From Lycocorax pyrrhopterus obiensis (lineage: Eukaryota; Chordata; Aves; Passeriformes; Paradisaeidae), in NCBI GenBank assembly GCA_014706295.1, contig JACSVZ010000011.1, positions 6,372,163-6,436,162 on the forward strand: a stretch of DNA of 64,000 nucleotides. The letters are read 5' to 3'. The notes under the pieces are model-generated. The model saw nothing but the letters and a program-made list of their open reading frames with translations, was not told the DNA's origin and did not search any database. The position numbers and the translations under genes are program-made. This document shows positions 1 through 13,577 of this stretch, in pieces (within the stretch, counting starts at the first letter, position 1; every line of letters starts with the position of its first letter).

Positions 1-1237
1 ACTGTCAATGATAACAGCAATTATCAGCCTTGTTCTCAGACTTGCCCATGCATGGGAGCAGTTGCAGGTGGAAGCGGGTTCCGGTGGCACAGGACACCCA
101 GCCTGCCCAGCCCAGGTGTTTGTACATCTGCCCCTTTATCCAACCACAGTGACAAAAATAGGAGAAGAAATCCCAACGCCCCATTTTCGCCAGCTTAAAC
201 CCTGGTGATGAGCACTCTAAGAACCCGTTTCAGGCAGAATAGAAAATTAATGAGGGAATAAAAGAGGTTGAGTCACACATCTTACATCTCAAATATGCCT
301 CGCACAAATCGGCCGTGATGAATTGTTGTATGAAGTCTGGGCAAGGCTCCTCGCTGGTCAGAATACAGATAAAGCATGTGTGGGGCTTCTCACATGTTAA
401 ACAGAGCTCATTAAGGGAAAGATGCTGTTTATCCTTTTAATTCTGACCACATCATTCACTCGTCATCTTATTTAGACCCTATTTTTCCCCAGACTGGCAG
501 GTGATATGATTGCATTGGCCTCAACACAATCACAGCTCACACTTTGCTTGACAATCCAGCAGCAGTGACCAGAGCTTTTGTGCTGGTGCAGCTGGGAGAG
601 CCGAGTGCCTGCTCATGGACATCCCAGCCCAGCAAACCCACGCGGCCGGCACAGAAACAAAACCAGGCAACTTTCAGTCCATGAATATACATCTCGTTCA
701 GAGCAAAAAGGAGGCTCTCCAGCAGCAATGCCAAACATGCAGATTAATGACAATGCTTCGCCTGTGAAAATGGCCTTGCTGAGTCCAAACACGTTCTCCC
801 GAGATGCCAGATTTTGTAAGTTAGCAAAAATGTTGAGCTGTCTGTTTGCTTTAAACAATTATGTCAGCTCTGCAAGTAAAATATGTTCCCTCGCCTGACC
901 TCCCCATGCTGCTAGATAGGGCAGCATTTGGCTTAAACACAGACATCAGGGGACAGCTGGAGAGTTTCCTTGAGAGAAGAAGGGCACAGCCAGCGAGGGG
1001 AGAGGAGTGTTATCACCTGCTGCATCACAGCAAAGCCCTAGTACCCCAACAGAGGTAAAAACCCTGGTCAGGTGTGGGTTTAAGTCTTCAGTGGCAAGTA
1101 AAAACACTTGTTTTCAGAAGGCAACCCGTTAAATAACTGGTGCCACACTTTATTAAAAACACAGTCCTAAAGAAGACAATACAAAGGAGCCTGTTGTTGC
1201 TGCTCCCACCTCTCTCCCCAAGGGAGAGCTGCTGCAG

Positions 1238-1320
1238 AAGGAGAGGGTAAATGATTTATCCTAGGTCACAGTAGAAGTTAGTGGCAGAACTGGGAATTGC
1301 AGAGGCTCCCCTGGGTGCCC
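1238..1320 (+). repeat. MIR-type SINE relic
   Basis: The stretch around 1243-1300 reads like the 3' part of a MIR core: a GTTAAGTAACTTGCC-like start (here GGTAAATGATTTATCC), then AGGTCACA, then AGTTAGTGGCAGAACTGGGA. This is the typical 'ggtcacacagctagtaagtggcagagc' order of MIR, in sense orientation on the plus strand. The copy is strongly decayed, as expected for an amniote-wide SINE. The assignment is by eye from the motif order. Confidence 0.65.
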
Positions 1321-2047
1321 ACCCAGTACATTAAGCACAAACTGAGCCTTCTTCTCCACAGCACCGTGTCAGGGGCCGGGTCAGGCATTCCCTGCACTGG
1401 GACAGGCTGTCAGTGCCTGGCACTGGGCTGCTGAGCAGGAAACACTGGCTGTCAACACCGAGGGCAGAGCAGCAATATTTATATCAGAGCTAATAGAGGC
1501 AAACACCCATCGCTTTCCTATGATTTGCACCCAACACTCCACAGCCAAGCTGAGCCAGAGGAGCCCATCCCTCCAGCACCTTTCCAAAACCAGCACCCCG
1601 AACCAACGGGACCAGGCTAGAGCCAGCCTGCGGGGCATTTTCTCATGTGAGCAAACACTCACTGGACAAACATTCAGTAAAATGAGTCACACAAACACAG
1701 CTTACCCTAGAGCTGATACTTGATGTGAGACCACATGAGGCTCCCAGCCTGGAGAGCACACAGGAACACTGCTTGGACAAACCTGGGCTAGATGGCAACT
1801 GCCTTGAGTGAACTGCAGTGGAAACAAAACTAGAGGGCAACCTAGTGACAGTGTCAAACACACATCCCAAATATTTCATCCTCATCAGTCTCTCCAGAGC
1901 CCATCTAGGCAGCTTTCTGGTATGCATAAAATCATTTTTGGGAGAGGCGAAAAACATCCAGAGTGGTACTGGGGGTTGTGCTGAGATGGTTGATTAGAAC
2001 ATGAACCAATTCTGAACACATGGAAGGGGGAAAAACCAAACTAATTA

Positions 2048-2116
2048 AAAAAAAACCCCAAACCAAAACAAACAAACAAAAAAAAATAAAAAGAAAAAAA
2101 CCCCAAGAAAAATAAA
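2048..2116. repeat. A-rich low-complexity tract
   Basis: About 70 bases made almost only of A with scattered C, T and G, including an AAACAAAC-like portion. It could be the remnant of a retroposon tail, but no retroposon body is recognisable beside it. Confidence 0.8.
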
Positions 2117-5100
2117 GAGGTTATTTGGTTTTGCACTGCATTGCAGGGACTGTGGGATGGCACATCTGGGAGTCCCTGGGCCACAAAGCTCCTGGACACT
2201 CCAGTACCACAGCCTGCTCTGCAGGTGTCTGCTCACACAGAGCTCGCTGGCCTGAACATGGAACCTCCTGCACCTTTTAACTACTAATTCATAAAAGCAG
2301 CCTCTTGGGATGCAACTGCATGCAAAGCCAATATTCATCTTGTCTCAAACACAGCAAAAAACTGTGTGAAAATACACAATAGAAGGTACTTCTCATGCTA
2401 TAATCACGTGACAGCTCTTCAGAGAGAACAGAACTGTGCAACAAATCCAAAAGCCATGACACTTCTGCCTGTGATGATTTCACTTCCAAGCTAGCAGCAG
2501 GTGAGGACAACACAGTTTGCTCTTTCCAATATTCAAAGACAGTTTAGCATCAAAAAATCTTTCAGAGTGATCACAGTCCAGGAGAATACATCTAATTCCC
2601 TTTAAAATAATTTGGAGCTTCACTGGGTAGAAAATTGCTATTTCTGCTCCAATGCCAGAGAATTCCATTTTTAATTATAGAAATTTCTGTTATGCACAAT
2701 TATAATATTCTTTCATATTCTCCCTCACTCTTAGCTCGAACACACTATTAGCTTTTTAAACTACTGCTATGCATCGGGCAGACACAGGTCACTCCTGCTG
2801 CACAGGAATGCTGATGGTCCTGCCTCCAGAATCAGCTCAGACCAAATAACAGCGGATGAAGCATCTTTTTTTGTATATTCCAGGACAAATTATCTTGACA
2901 GTCTATGACTGTTTGGATGCAACCTTCAGTTAGATGCAATTAGAACGTAAAAATGTTAAATGCCTTCTCCAGATCGCCGATATATGGACTGATGCCTTGT
3001 GGAATGCAAGCTAAGGACCAAATTCAGTGAGCAGACTGAGAATTGCAACCTGAGAATCCACAGCAGAAGTCAGTGAAAAAGAGTAGCCCTTTGCTGCTGC
3101 CTGTGTTTGCAGGATCAGGAAACAGAGGGATAAATTCTCATGTCCCAAACCAATAAACACAAAATTGTCTTTACACAATAATTAATCATCCTGTAGAATG
3201 AATCAGCTGAACCAAGAAATACCAACCTGTTTCTGAGGAGCTGTTAGGGGCAGCAGCTGGAGATTCGCAGCTCAAACCTGTCCCAGTCAGGTGAAACGAG
3301 AAGACTCCAAACACACAGAAGTGTGTCCAGGCACACATCCCCAGGATTAGTGTTTGTGAAGATACAAAGATGATGGATGAGTTGCTTTAATCTGTGGCTG
3401 CATTAAACAGATTGTCTCTGTACATTTAGTACCTGCTTTTCCAATTCCAGCAGGAATTTAGTACCTTTGCTGATCAGAATCGATAACTTTAATTGGTAGT
3501 TTAGAGTCAGGTGCAAGGTGCATTGGCACTAATGAAAATTAGTTGCTTAATTTGCCAGTGACACCAGGGAGCATGCTGGGGAAGGCGGTGGGAAAGCCAG
3601 GGAAGGCTGCTGCTCTCCGTGCCCCGTTCCTCGGGCACAGAGGGACGGGATGGGAAGGGGCTGATGCAGCCAGGCAGCAGGAGGGTGTGCAGGCAGCTGG
3701 CCAAGCACGCCCCGGAGCCCAGGCAGCGGCCACATCACTGTGTGAGCAGACACGAGAGCACGGAGCAGATACTCAGGTGCCAGTGCTTAGGAGAGCCGTG
3801 CTCCTCCTGCTGCCCAGGGAGGTCAGAGCACACATCAGGTGTGTGCTCTGATGTGTGGAGGTGGGCTCCCCACGCCACTGGCACAGCCAGGCTGCTCTGT
3901 GTCATCGGGGCACCAAGCAGGTCCCTCTCTCCTCGAGGAGCAAACCTTTCCTCGTTACTGAGCAAACACGCAGCAGGGCTCCTCGGGCAGGAGAGGAGGC
4001 AGGTACCTGTCAGTGAGCTCCTGGTGGCCAGGACAGCCACCCTACCACGCCAGGGACCCCCTCTGGCCTCTGCTCCAGCAACAGCCTCTGCTCATCAAAT
4101 TGAAGAGGCCACATGCATCATCCCCCCCAGTGTCTTCCAATTAAGCTCTTTTGGTGTGGATCAAAATTAAAACACAGCTACCTTGCAGGCACATTTGAAG
4201 CCCTCACTAGCCAGCAATGAAAGGGTTCTGGCTGGCCCCGTTCCCTTTGAAGCACGCCTGCTGGCTGTAGGTTTCTCTTGTGCTCACTCGCAATTACAGC
4301 ACTTTTCAGCTTCTCTCCCTCCTTTTTTCTTTAATTTAAATAGATTGAGAGGAATTAAAAAACCCTCATCAATCAGATTTATCAAATAAAACTGTGGAGG
4401 TAGGGCCAGCTGCAGCTACATATGTCAAACTCAGCTGCAGATATGAAAAGAGAGGCTGTAATTCATAGGGTGCTCAGCTTTTTGAGGGTTTAGCAGCAAA
4501 GCTAATCCCATTGCTATATTCCTAAACCTATAGAGATGCCTCTGAGCTAGGCAAGGATCAGTCCCTGCATACACAGGTCTGTCTGGACTCTGCCCCCTGT
4601 GAAAGGGGGTGTCTGTGCTGTACTTGCTGCTGGGGCACACTCCTTCACAAGCTGCTGCAATGTCCCCCTTCTCAGGGCTTGGGAAGGACTCGAGAGGCCT
4701 TTGGTTTTTTTCCTTGTCCTTATACCACATGTGTGGCTGAACAACCTGGGTACATCATCTGTCTGAGACAGTGTGCACAGGTTGTTCCAGTTGCAAGAGC
4801 TCAAGTAAGAGAGAAGAGTAACAGCAAAACTTCTCATTGATTAACATGGGTCAGTATTTCTCCAGCCTTTGCAAATTTTGGTTCACCGAGGCCCACTTTT
4901 GTTGACCACTATTAGCTTAGTGACAGTGCAGCCAAAGGAATCCAAAAGCAGGTGGATACCCCAGATACCTGCACAAGGATCTTGAGATGTGGGAGAGAGA
5001 AGCCTTGAGGGGCACAAGCTGAAAGTGAGGAATAGATATCTCGGCAATGAAGAAGGTCAGAGGTGGAGCAGTCTTCCCCCATTCCTTTAAAAATTACTGC

Positions 5101-6199
5101 TGTTACCATGTAACCCCCTAAAAGCCAGTTTTCTGGGACACAAGTGACACCCATGATTCTCCTGCATGTCCTGCTGGCCACTACTTTTTGCAAAGACCCT
5201 GATCACAACCCTCCTTCTGTCATGGCAAAGTGTCAAGGGGAGCACTGAGAAACCCCAGCATCCTCTCCTCTCCCTCTGCTTTTCCACACTGCCTGGCACA
5301 CATGACACATCACAGCCTGTGGAATGGCCAGCTCTGTGCAAGGAACATCCCAGCAACTGCTGACCACAAATAAAAACCCCAGGACATTCAGGGACAAACA
5401 CATGTAACAAGAGTCACTCAGGCATGCAAAAGTGTGAAAGTACTTCGTGGTTTTCCTCATGGTTATATTAACAAAAGCATAGTTTAAAATCTAGAAGGAG
5501 AGATAAGGGCTTTCCCAGCCAATGGAAATGCACAAACCTGGCGCAGGCTCTGTCCTGGCCTCGCCTGCCCCCGAGTGCCCACAGAGATGCTCTGACACAT
5601 CCCAGCCTGCTTTTGGGCACATGTCATGGTGCTGAACAGCATCTCGTGCTGGGAGCCGAGGGCATGACACCCCTCGTCCCCTCAGCCCACCCAGCGCCTC
5701 TCCAGCAGCACTGGAGCCATCCCACCATGCTGGGCAGCTGCCGTGGCAGCACGCCTCACTGCACCCCCAGGATGTGCTCTGGGGCTGCCCTGCAGCTCCA
5801 TGCAGAGCTGCTGACACTGAGAAATACCAGCTGCCTGCACTGGCATCAGAGCACGCTGGGCTTTGCACCACCCAGCAGGAAGAGGCAGCGATGGCACAAG
5901 CCCTCTGACCACTCCTGGCCAAATCCCTTCTGCCAGAGGCACGGGATCCTGCACTGACTCACCTGGGGGCCCAGCAAAGCTGCTCCTGCAGAGGCAGGCG
6001 CTGCAGCATCCACCAACTTCTTTAGCAGAGGTTTCCAGACCACATCTCACATGGTAAAGGCTGTCAGCCTTCCCTCACTCACACAACCGAGCTGGTTTCT
6101 CAGGCTGCTGCCAGACCCTCGTGTCCTCCAACAGACTCCATCTGCTGGTTTTCTAGACAAGCAGCTCCTGCAAGGACAAAATATATTGAGTTAAATAAT

Positions 6200-7290
6200 A
6201 CACACTTCATCTTCTGTTTCTCTCAGCAAAACTGTGCAATTTTTGGAGATATTTTGTAAATTCAGATTTATGATGATCATTTTTCATGCTATGGCTACCA
6301 CAGTGACCATAGAGAATTTATGGAGGTAATAATGTATTTAAGTAGCCAATTTTGAAAAAAATGGAGCCATTGCAATGGATTAACACTCAAGCCATTAATA
6401 TTCAAACATATTAAGTCACTTGAAGGATTTTTTTGTGTGTATGCATATTTTGGGGTATATTCTCCTCATAATATGTGGAGAGAAGATATGCTTTACTGTT
6501 GACACTTAACACATTTTCTTTATTGCTTTTCATTTCATTGTGAGTAAAAGTGTTATTTGTCCACCCAGCCTTCCTTAGGATGAATGCCATCATTTCTGTT
6601 TGCAGAAGCAACCAAAAATTAAAGGGAATATTTTAGATGCCAACATTAAATGTCAAAAACTGATTTTAAGTAATTACTAATACCCTGGCACATATGCATT
6701 TTATTCAGAAAATTCCTGTTAAAAATATTCATTGGGGAATATTCAAATTTATTATGTAGAACAACACAGCATTAACGTGCTGGCTTCTATTTAATGCTTT
6801 GGTTCGTAGCAACAAAGATACCAATGGGAAATCATTAAACAAATATGAGATTTTTTGCGGCATAATGGGTCTGTGTTTGGTATCACTTGACAAAAAAAGA
6901 AACCCCTCACCGAGCTCAAACTGACAGAAGAAAATGCAATGCTCAGGCAAAGTACAGCAACATTATAAATGTTAACAGATTTCAGAAAGTGATTTTATGT
7001 TAATTCAAATGTTAACGCTGTCCGAGGCCGCTGAAGGGAGCGTGGGGCTGAGGGAGGAGATAGACGTTGCCGGCAGGGAGCACAAAGGGCTGCCTCTTGG
7101 TGGGGAGGGGACTTTTATTAATTATATTTCCTTTAGAGCCCTAACAATAACATGTCAGTAATCCACACATTCTGTACTTAATTGACGTTAATGATTTGGC
7201 CGGCCGGGAGCCTCCCCACGCCGTGAGAATCGCGGCCGTCCCGCGTTCCTCCAGCCCCGCGGCGCAGCCCCAATTAAGTCGATGAGCGTG
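6200..7290. other. Candidate conserved non-coding block
   Basis: A long AT-rich, repeat-free stretch rich in TAATTA-, TTAAT- and TGTCA-type words between two GC-rich patches. Its right part (about 7.10-7.29 kb) has CTTTTATTAATTATATTTCC and TTAATTGACGTTAATGATTT. No open frame is convincing. Regulatory function is inferred from appearance only. Confidence 0.25.
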
Positions 7291-10200
7291 GGGCCGCTGA
7301 GCTGCTCCGCCAGCCCCAGCAGCCCCACGGCCCCTCTGCCAGCCAGGTCCCACACGGGCACCTTCCAGCCCGCTCTCCGCAGCCCCGCACAAAGGGACAT
7401 CCACGCACCCCCAGCAGTGACCACCCTGCCATGATGGCAGTGGCGGAGCTGGAAACGTCCCTCCGGTTCCCCTCCGGCACGACAGCGGGGGAGAATCTGG
7501 GATTTCTCTCTCGTGCAGGTGAGCAACAGGGGCCAAAGCGCACACAGCCATCCCAAACCCAGCCATGCCAGCTGCCTGCAGCTGCCTCGAGGGGCCGGCC
7601 CGTCCGCAGGCACTCAGCAAGTCAGGTATGCAGTTACAGCAGGGAAGTGATTTCTCTCAAAACCACCCCCTGCCTGGGTTGCTGTGCCATCTCCACCCGT
7701 GGTGCCACACCACTCGGCTGTCAGCCAGCACAGAGTGCCCCAGACTCCCACAATTTACATCTCCAGAGTCAACCTCTTCTGTGACAGCAGTCCCTGGAAA
7801 GGTGGTTTCTCTTCAGGCAGGCAGCTGGGGAGGAAGTCCAATGGGCAGCAGCAGGATCCAAACCCACTGCAGCTGCCAGCACCCCCAGAGCACTTGCCAC
7901 TAGCAGACAGCCCTTGGAAACAGCAGGAGAAACCTGGAGTCCTACCACAGTCCAACAACTCACGGAAGTTACAGCAGCAACAGCACCAGGTTGCTCTGGG
8001 CAGATGCACAATGGCTTCCTGGTGTGTTGAACCGGTGCATTCCCTGCATCCTCCCAGCGCAACGGTATGCAAGGACATCACGCACATTTCTCCATGAGGA
8101 CCAGTAACAGACCTGCTTTTGTGTATGGGATTTCCTCCCTCCTTGGGGCTACTCTCAGCCTCTACTCACCCCCCTTCAGAGCCTGATGTGCATCACAACA
8201 GCCAGTGCTACAGCCCAATTCCTTCTTCTGCTCTTCCCATCTTTCATCCTGCCAGCACGGAGCCTCCACCATCACTCATCCCGGGCATGGCCAAGCACAG
8301 ACCACGGTGGCTGAGCCCGTGCTGCTCCTTCACGTAGAGGATCAGCAGCTTGTCTGACTCCTTTTTCTTCTTACCTGCATTAACAGAAGTCAGATCTTCT
8401 TCAAGTTGTTCAATGGAGGAAGTGGGAAGAGGAACCACAAAAAAAACCCCATGAGTCCAGTTTCAGCAGGAAATCAGGCTAAAAAAAAACCAACTCAGTA
8501 CGCTGTCAGTGCAAGCAAATACCACCCCCATTAAGGGGTTTCTAGACCAGTCATCCCACAGCAGCACCTCTCCCACTCCCAGCAGAACAGGGTGGCCCAG
8601 GCAGCAAAACATTCAACAAATTGTTCCGTTGCCACTTCTCAGGGGAAAACATTTGCTTAAAAACAGTCAGATGAATTTGGAGTGATCTATAGGGCACTTT
8701 GTTATGTTAATGACTGTTACCAACTGTCTGTTCTTTATATTAAAGTGTTGACTCATTGTCAGTTGGGGCGAGACAAGACAGCTTGCTTGTGCCTTGCAGT
8801 CCTTTTGCACTCACCCAAACTACTCATGTGAAGACACTTTAATATGAAGAGACACTGTCTGTGGCTATTATTAATCTCCTGACTGAAGCCCAGAATACTA
8901 ATAACACCACGCAGGATCAGCTAACCTTTCCTCAGAGCATTCTTCATTCTGCAGAAATTTTGGCCAAAACGAAAACATTTGTCTCTGCTCTCACAAGGCT
9001 GACAACCAGACTTCCCTATCAGAGATGTAAAAAGGTTTTCACTTGCCCTCTCCTGTGCTCAAATAACATCATCATCATCATTCAGGCAGAGGTAAGAGGG
9101 GTGCCTCCTGCGAGCCCAGAAACATCAGCTTTACCCACATCAGACAGCAGCATTTGGCAGGTCTGGCTGAGGTGAGAAAGCAACTTGTTTATTCTCAGAC
9201 TGATCTTAAACCCAAGTGTAACAATCAAACCTCACTGTGAGCTGTACAGTCCAAATGTGACATTGGCATCTGGTAAGAACTGGAAGATGGATAATGGTGG
9301 AAAGATAAAGGTTATCTTTTAACTCTTGTCATGGTCAATAACTCCTAACATGTAGAAAAATAGGGCTGAGCTGTTGAGCTGCAGAGGCTGATGCCCTGGT
9401 AGAGTGCCCCCCCTCAAAAAAATCCAAACACCTTGCACAGAACTGCAAAATAAAGCACCGTATTACTGTTCTCCATCTGATATTGCTGCTCTGGGATTCA
9501 ATCCAAGAATGTTCACACCATTTATCCTGGTAGCACGCAGAGCACGCCATAGGTGAGTTTGTGTAACTGGAGTCTGAACACGATAACCTGAGCAAATCAC
9601 AGCTGTCCCTACTTCTTCTTTTGCCTTGGGGGGAGCCCAAACACATTCCTACACAGCTTCATTACATTTTTACTCTCTTCTTTCCAGCCAAGCCACTTAT
9701 TTTTAATTGTATGTGAGGCCTCTTCCATCCATATTTAAAAAAAAAGGCAACAATCCTAGATCCAGAGCAGTGTCTGCTCCCTACTCACACAGACCAGCCA
9801 GTCCCACCCCATCAGCTTTAGTGGATTTCACATCCTTGTGTCATCAATACCTTCTTTCTGGAAACTCACATCTCTACATAAGTTACTTTGGGCTCCTGAC
9901 CCTACTGAAAATAAAAGAATTTGCGTCCAAAGGAAGAAAATATACCAAGCTATGCTTTTAGCACCAGGAAAATCATGTTTGTGGGGTGGCTGTTAACTGC
10001 ATGATTTTCCTGAAAATGTTTAAGCTTGTTGCTTTTCTCTGTCTGGAAAATTGTTTAGTTCTTGATTAAACCCATTATTGGTTCATTTTCAAGGAATGCT
10101 ACTGTATACAGATTGTGAGAAACCCAAACATTTGATCCTTTGATGTTGCCTTTATAGTATAAATGTCTAACATATGTGGCCAAATACTGATTTTTAAACA

Positions 10201-13200
10201 AAGAGTGACCAACTGTAATATTGCTAGAAAGACATTAAGTGCATTTAGATTTACAGAAGCATTTCCCCTGCACAAACACTGTGCATAAACAAAGTAACTC
10301 GTCTTTCCAATGCTCATGGGAATTTCAGAAAGCAACCAAAGCCTTACTTCTTTAGCCAAGGCAGAAGTTAACATTTGAGACTCATAACAGAGCACAGGAG
10401 CACATGCTGATAAAGGAAATCTTTTCCTCTCAAATAGAGACAGGTCTTGTCAGGCACCTGCTCTCCTCCATCCCAGGAGCAGGGACTGGGGCACATCTGA
10501 CAGAACGGGCACCAGGTGGGAGAAGCTCCGCACATTATTTTTCCTCATATCCCAGGCAAACACATATCCTGAGGCAAACATTTTGGATTTCATACTTTTC
10601 CTCCTTGAATATTATTGCCATCATGCTGAAACATCAAAAATCAGTGCATTATAAAAACATATTTGCTTTCTTGCTGTATGAGTTACATGAGAATATGTTT
10701 GGCTTGGTAAAACAAACCCAGTTTTCAAGTAGATTTGCAGTTCCAGTAGACAGTCTGCTCCCCTGAATTGCCAGCTTCTGTAGGACCAAAGCCCCTGGGA
10801 TCAGAAAGGTTTTCCTTCCTTCCTTGATAGCCATCTGATTTAATTTGCCCTCAAACTTGCCAGTCTGCAGGGTTCTGAAATCCCTGGTTTTATTCAGCCT
10901 ACAGAGAATACTTCCTTTCTTTTTATAATGTGACATTCACCTTAAACAGAAATAAAAAGCTTCATATACAAACCTACCCTTTGTGCTTAGCATAAACTTA
11001 CTATTTCAAGAGATTGAAGGGAGATAGCTCATATAGCATTGCAATATTCTGCAGTCTTAGTGAAATGTTTGATTATGTATAAGTTGTGGCAATAGTGGAC
11101 TACTCAAAACTTGGGGGAAACACGTCTTTTACTTTAAAGCTGGTTTGCAGATAGCATGGCTGAAAGAGCACAGGATCATCATCAAAACACTTACTGTTCA
11201 TCAACTCAAGCCAAGTGGGTGCTCTGCTGTAGTTTTAACTTCAAAGCAGAGAAGTTTGCCAAACTGCTATAACAACAGGAAATGAACATTGAAGTCTTCT
11301 CACATTTGTACATACTTATCTCCTGCCACCTCACAGACAAAAAAACCCCAAAATAAACCCTCCAAACCTCAACCTCTCCATTACTCCACCTTGACTGTCT
11401 GCCCCATGGCTGGGGCAAGGGTAGGAGGACCAGAAGAGGAAGAGCCCGGCTGCTTCCTGCCACAGGCAGCACATGACAGAGCTACATCCCTTATTTAAAT
11501 GCCAAACCTGAACAGAGACTACAAGAGCCCAGGTCAAGCTGACCCTGGCCTTGCCAGCAAAGCAGAGCTGTTCTTAATCCCCAACAAATTCAAGGCTATA
11601 CAAAACCCGTGTTACTTCACAGCATATGCCAGTGTCTCCCTTTTCTTGAGGGGAGAGGGTTGTGGAGGAGGATTTTGGAAGATGAGGATATGAATAATCT
11701 GATGCTTTAAATGCATGTTGATAAATACCTAGAGACAGCAGGTCCCAGAACAGAACGATCATGCCAACAAACGAGGTGAAGTGGGTGCATCCAATGTCAA
11801 CCTGCGCATTCGTCAGTCCCCTGCTGCACTGCACACTGACCCCCCAACTGCTCCAGAGGGCTTCACCTTGCAGCTGTTACTCCCAATAAAGTCTGGGAAA
11901 AAGCCCATCGGAGCATTTGGCTCCCAAGCTGAAGTTCAGGTTCCTGACACTTCCCCCCAAGATGGGATGCTGCTGTAAACCTCATACACTGGCAGTGAGG
12001 TCTGACCCGACAGCCTGGCCAAAGGAAGAGTGTCCTGCCCACCCAGCCCCCTAGATTCAGTCTGCTGCTGCTGTACTGTGTGGGCAGGAAACCCAGGAGT
12101 AGAGAGAACCTTAAGCCAGACCATGAGGGCTGCCTCTTCTTGCCTCCACCTTGTGCAAGCACGGCTGTAATAAACCCCTTGTGTCGTTAACTCGAGAACC
12201 AAGAGGAGATGCTGACCTGAGACCTAGAAATAGACAGAACCAGAGAGAGACCACCCCCCTGCTTTAGGGCAGACAAGCTATGCAGAACTATTTCTGTGAG
12301 CTATTTATATCAATAACTATTTCTGTAGGTACCTACAGCATTCATGACAGCTGAGCATCTGGCTGACTCAGTGGTGACTGCCATGCCTCCAACCTTTCTG
12401 CTCACCAGCACTGTTCCTTCCCACCCCCAGCTCACAACGGCAGCCTCACTCACTCATTTGGGGCTGTTGCCTTCAATACACCCACAGCTACCCCCAACTT
12501 CCAATTTTATAGTAGCAGTAATGCAAAATTAGCACTGGATTCATTTCTGTTGTTCAGTTTCTCTGATGCCCCCAGCTTTCAGACCAAGGTGAGGGTTTGA
12601 TGCATTGTTATGACAAACCTTTCAGGAGGAGAAGATAATCATGCACCACCTGGGTTACTGCAAATTCAATTTACTTTGCAGCATGCTTTATGCTGGTCTG
12701 GAGCTATTAAAGAGAGAGTTTCCAGTTGAGGAGTGTGCAGCACTGCACAGCTAAATTGCTTTCTCAGGGTTGCCCAGTGCTGTCTCTCCCACATCGCCCT
12801 GGGGCTGTTCACCCCTGGAGCCTCTCCCCATCTCTCAGGGTAACACATCTGGAGTCAGAGACAGCCTGCAGGAACACAATATTTGGTACTAGCTTACCTT
12901 TGTCACACAAACTTCAGCCCAAACACACCAAACCTTTTTCTCTTACCTAGCCAGGCAGAACTACCCCCTTGCATCCCTCCACCAGATTGGGCCAGGATCA
13001 GAATTTAGGAGAATAGGATCCACAAGCAAAGAAATAGGGAGAAAACTCCCTCTTGGAGGTGGGTTTTTTTCTTGGATTGTTTTTTTTCTAATAGGGATAA
13101 CTATCTTCCTTAAAATTACCTGCACTGGTGCTCCCTAAAAAGGTTTTTTTTCAGCTTGTGGCAACCAACGCAAATTTTTTTCAAGCTACCCTAGAAAGGC

Positions 13201-13543
13201 AGCACCAGACACAGTATCCACATGTTGCAACAGACAACCAGAAACAGGACCTTATAAAACACGAGAGAAAAGATGAGAAAGGAAGAAAATAGCTCTCAAG
13301 GTAAGTCACCCCAGCTGGGCAGTGCTGCATCTCTGGGACATGACTGCATTCCTACCTGGGGATGATCTCCATGGTCTCCATGCTCTGAACAGACTGCTTT
13401 CCATCAGAATAAAGGAGGCTGACCTTTCAGAAAAGAAACAGTTGTAAAATTAACAGGATTACCATCTGAATCAGAGATCAAATTTGGAGAGAGGCCTGTT
13501 GTCTGAACAAGTTTCATTCATAGGTATACCCATCTCAGAGCCT

Positions 13544-13577
13544 GGTTTCCCACACAGCCCGGTTTCCCACACAGCCC
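13544..13577. repeat. Perfect 17-bp tandem duplication
   Basis: The unit GGTTTCCCACACAGCCC occurs twice, head to tail, at 13544-13560 and 13561-13577 without mismatch. Identity of both copies implies a recent local duplication or a polymorphic minisatellite seed. Confidence 0.95.

Noticed and set aside
3619..4170. 183-codon plus-strand frame
   Set aside because: GC-rich patch, biased composition, no family resemblance and overlapping frames of similar length on both strands.
7141..7620. 159-codon minus-strand frame and overlapping 141-codon frame
   Set aside because: Two long frames in the same GC-rich DNA indicate composition, not coding; no recognisable motif.
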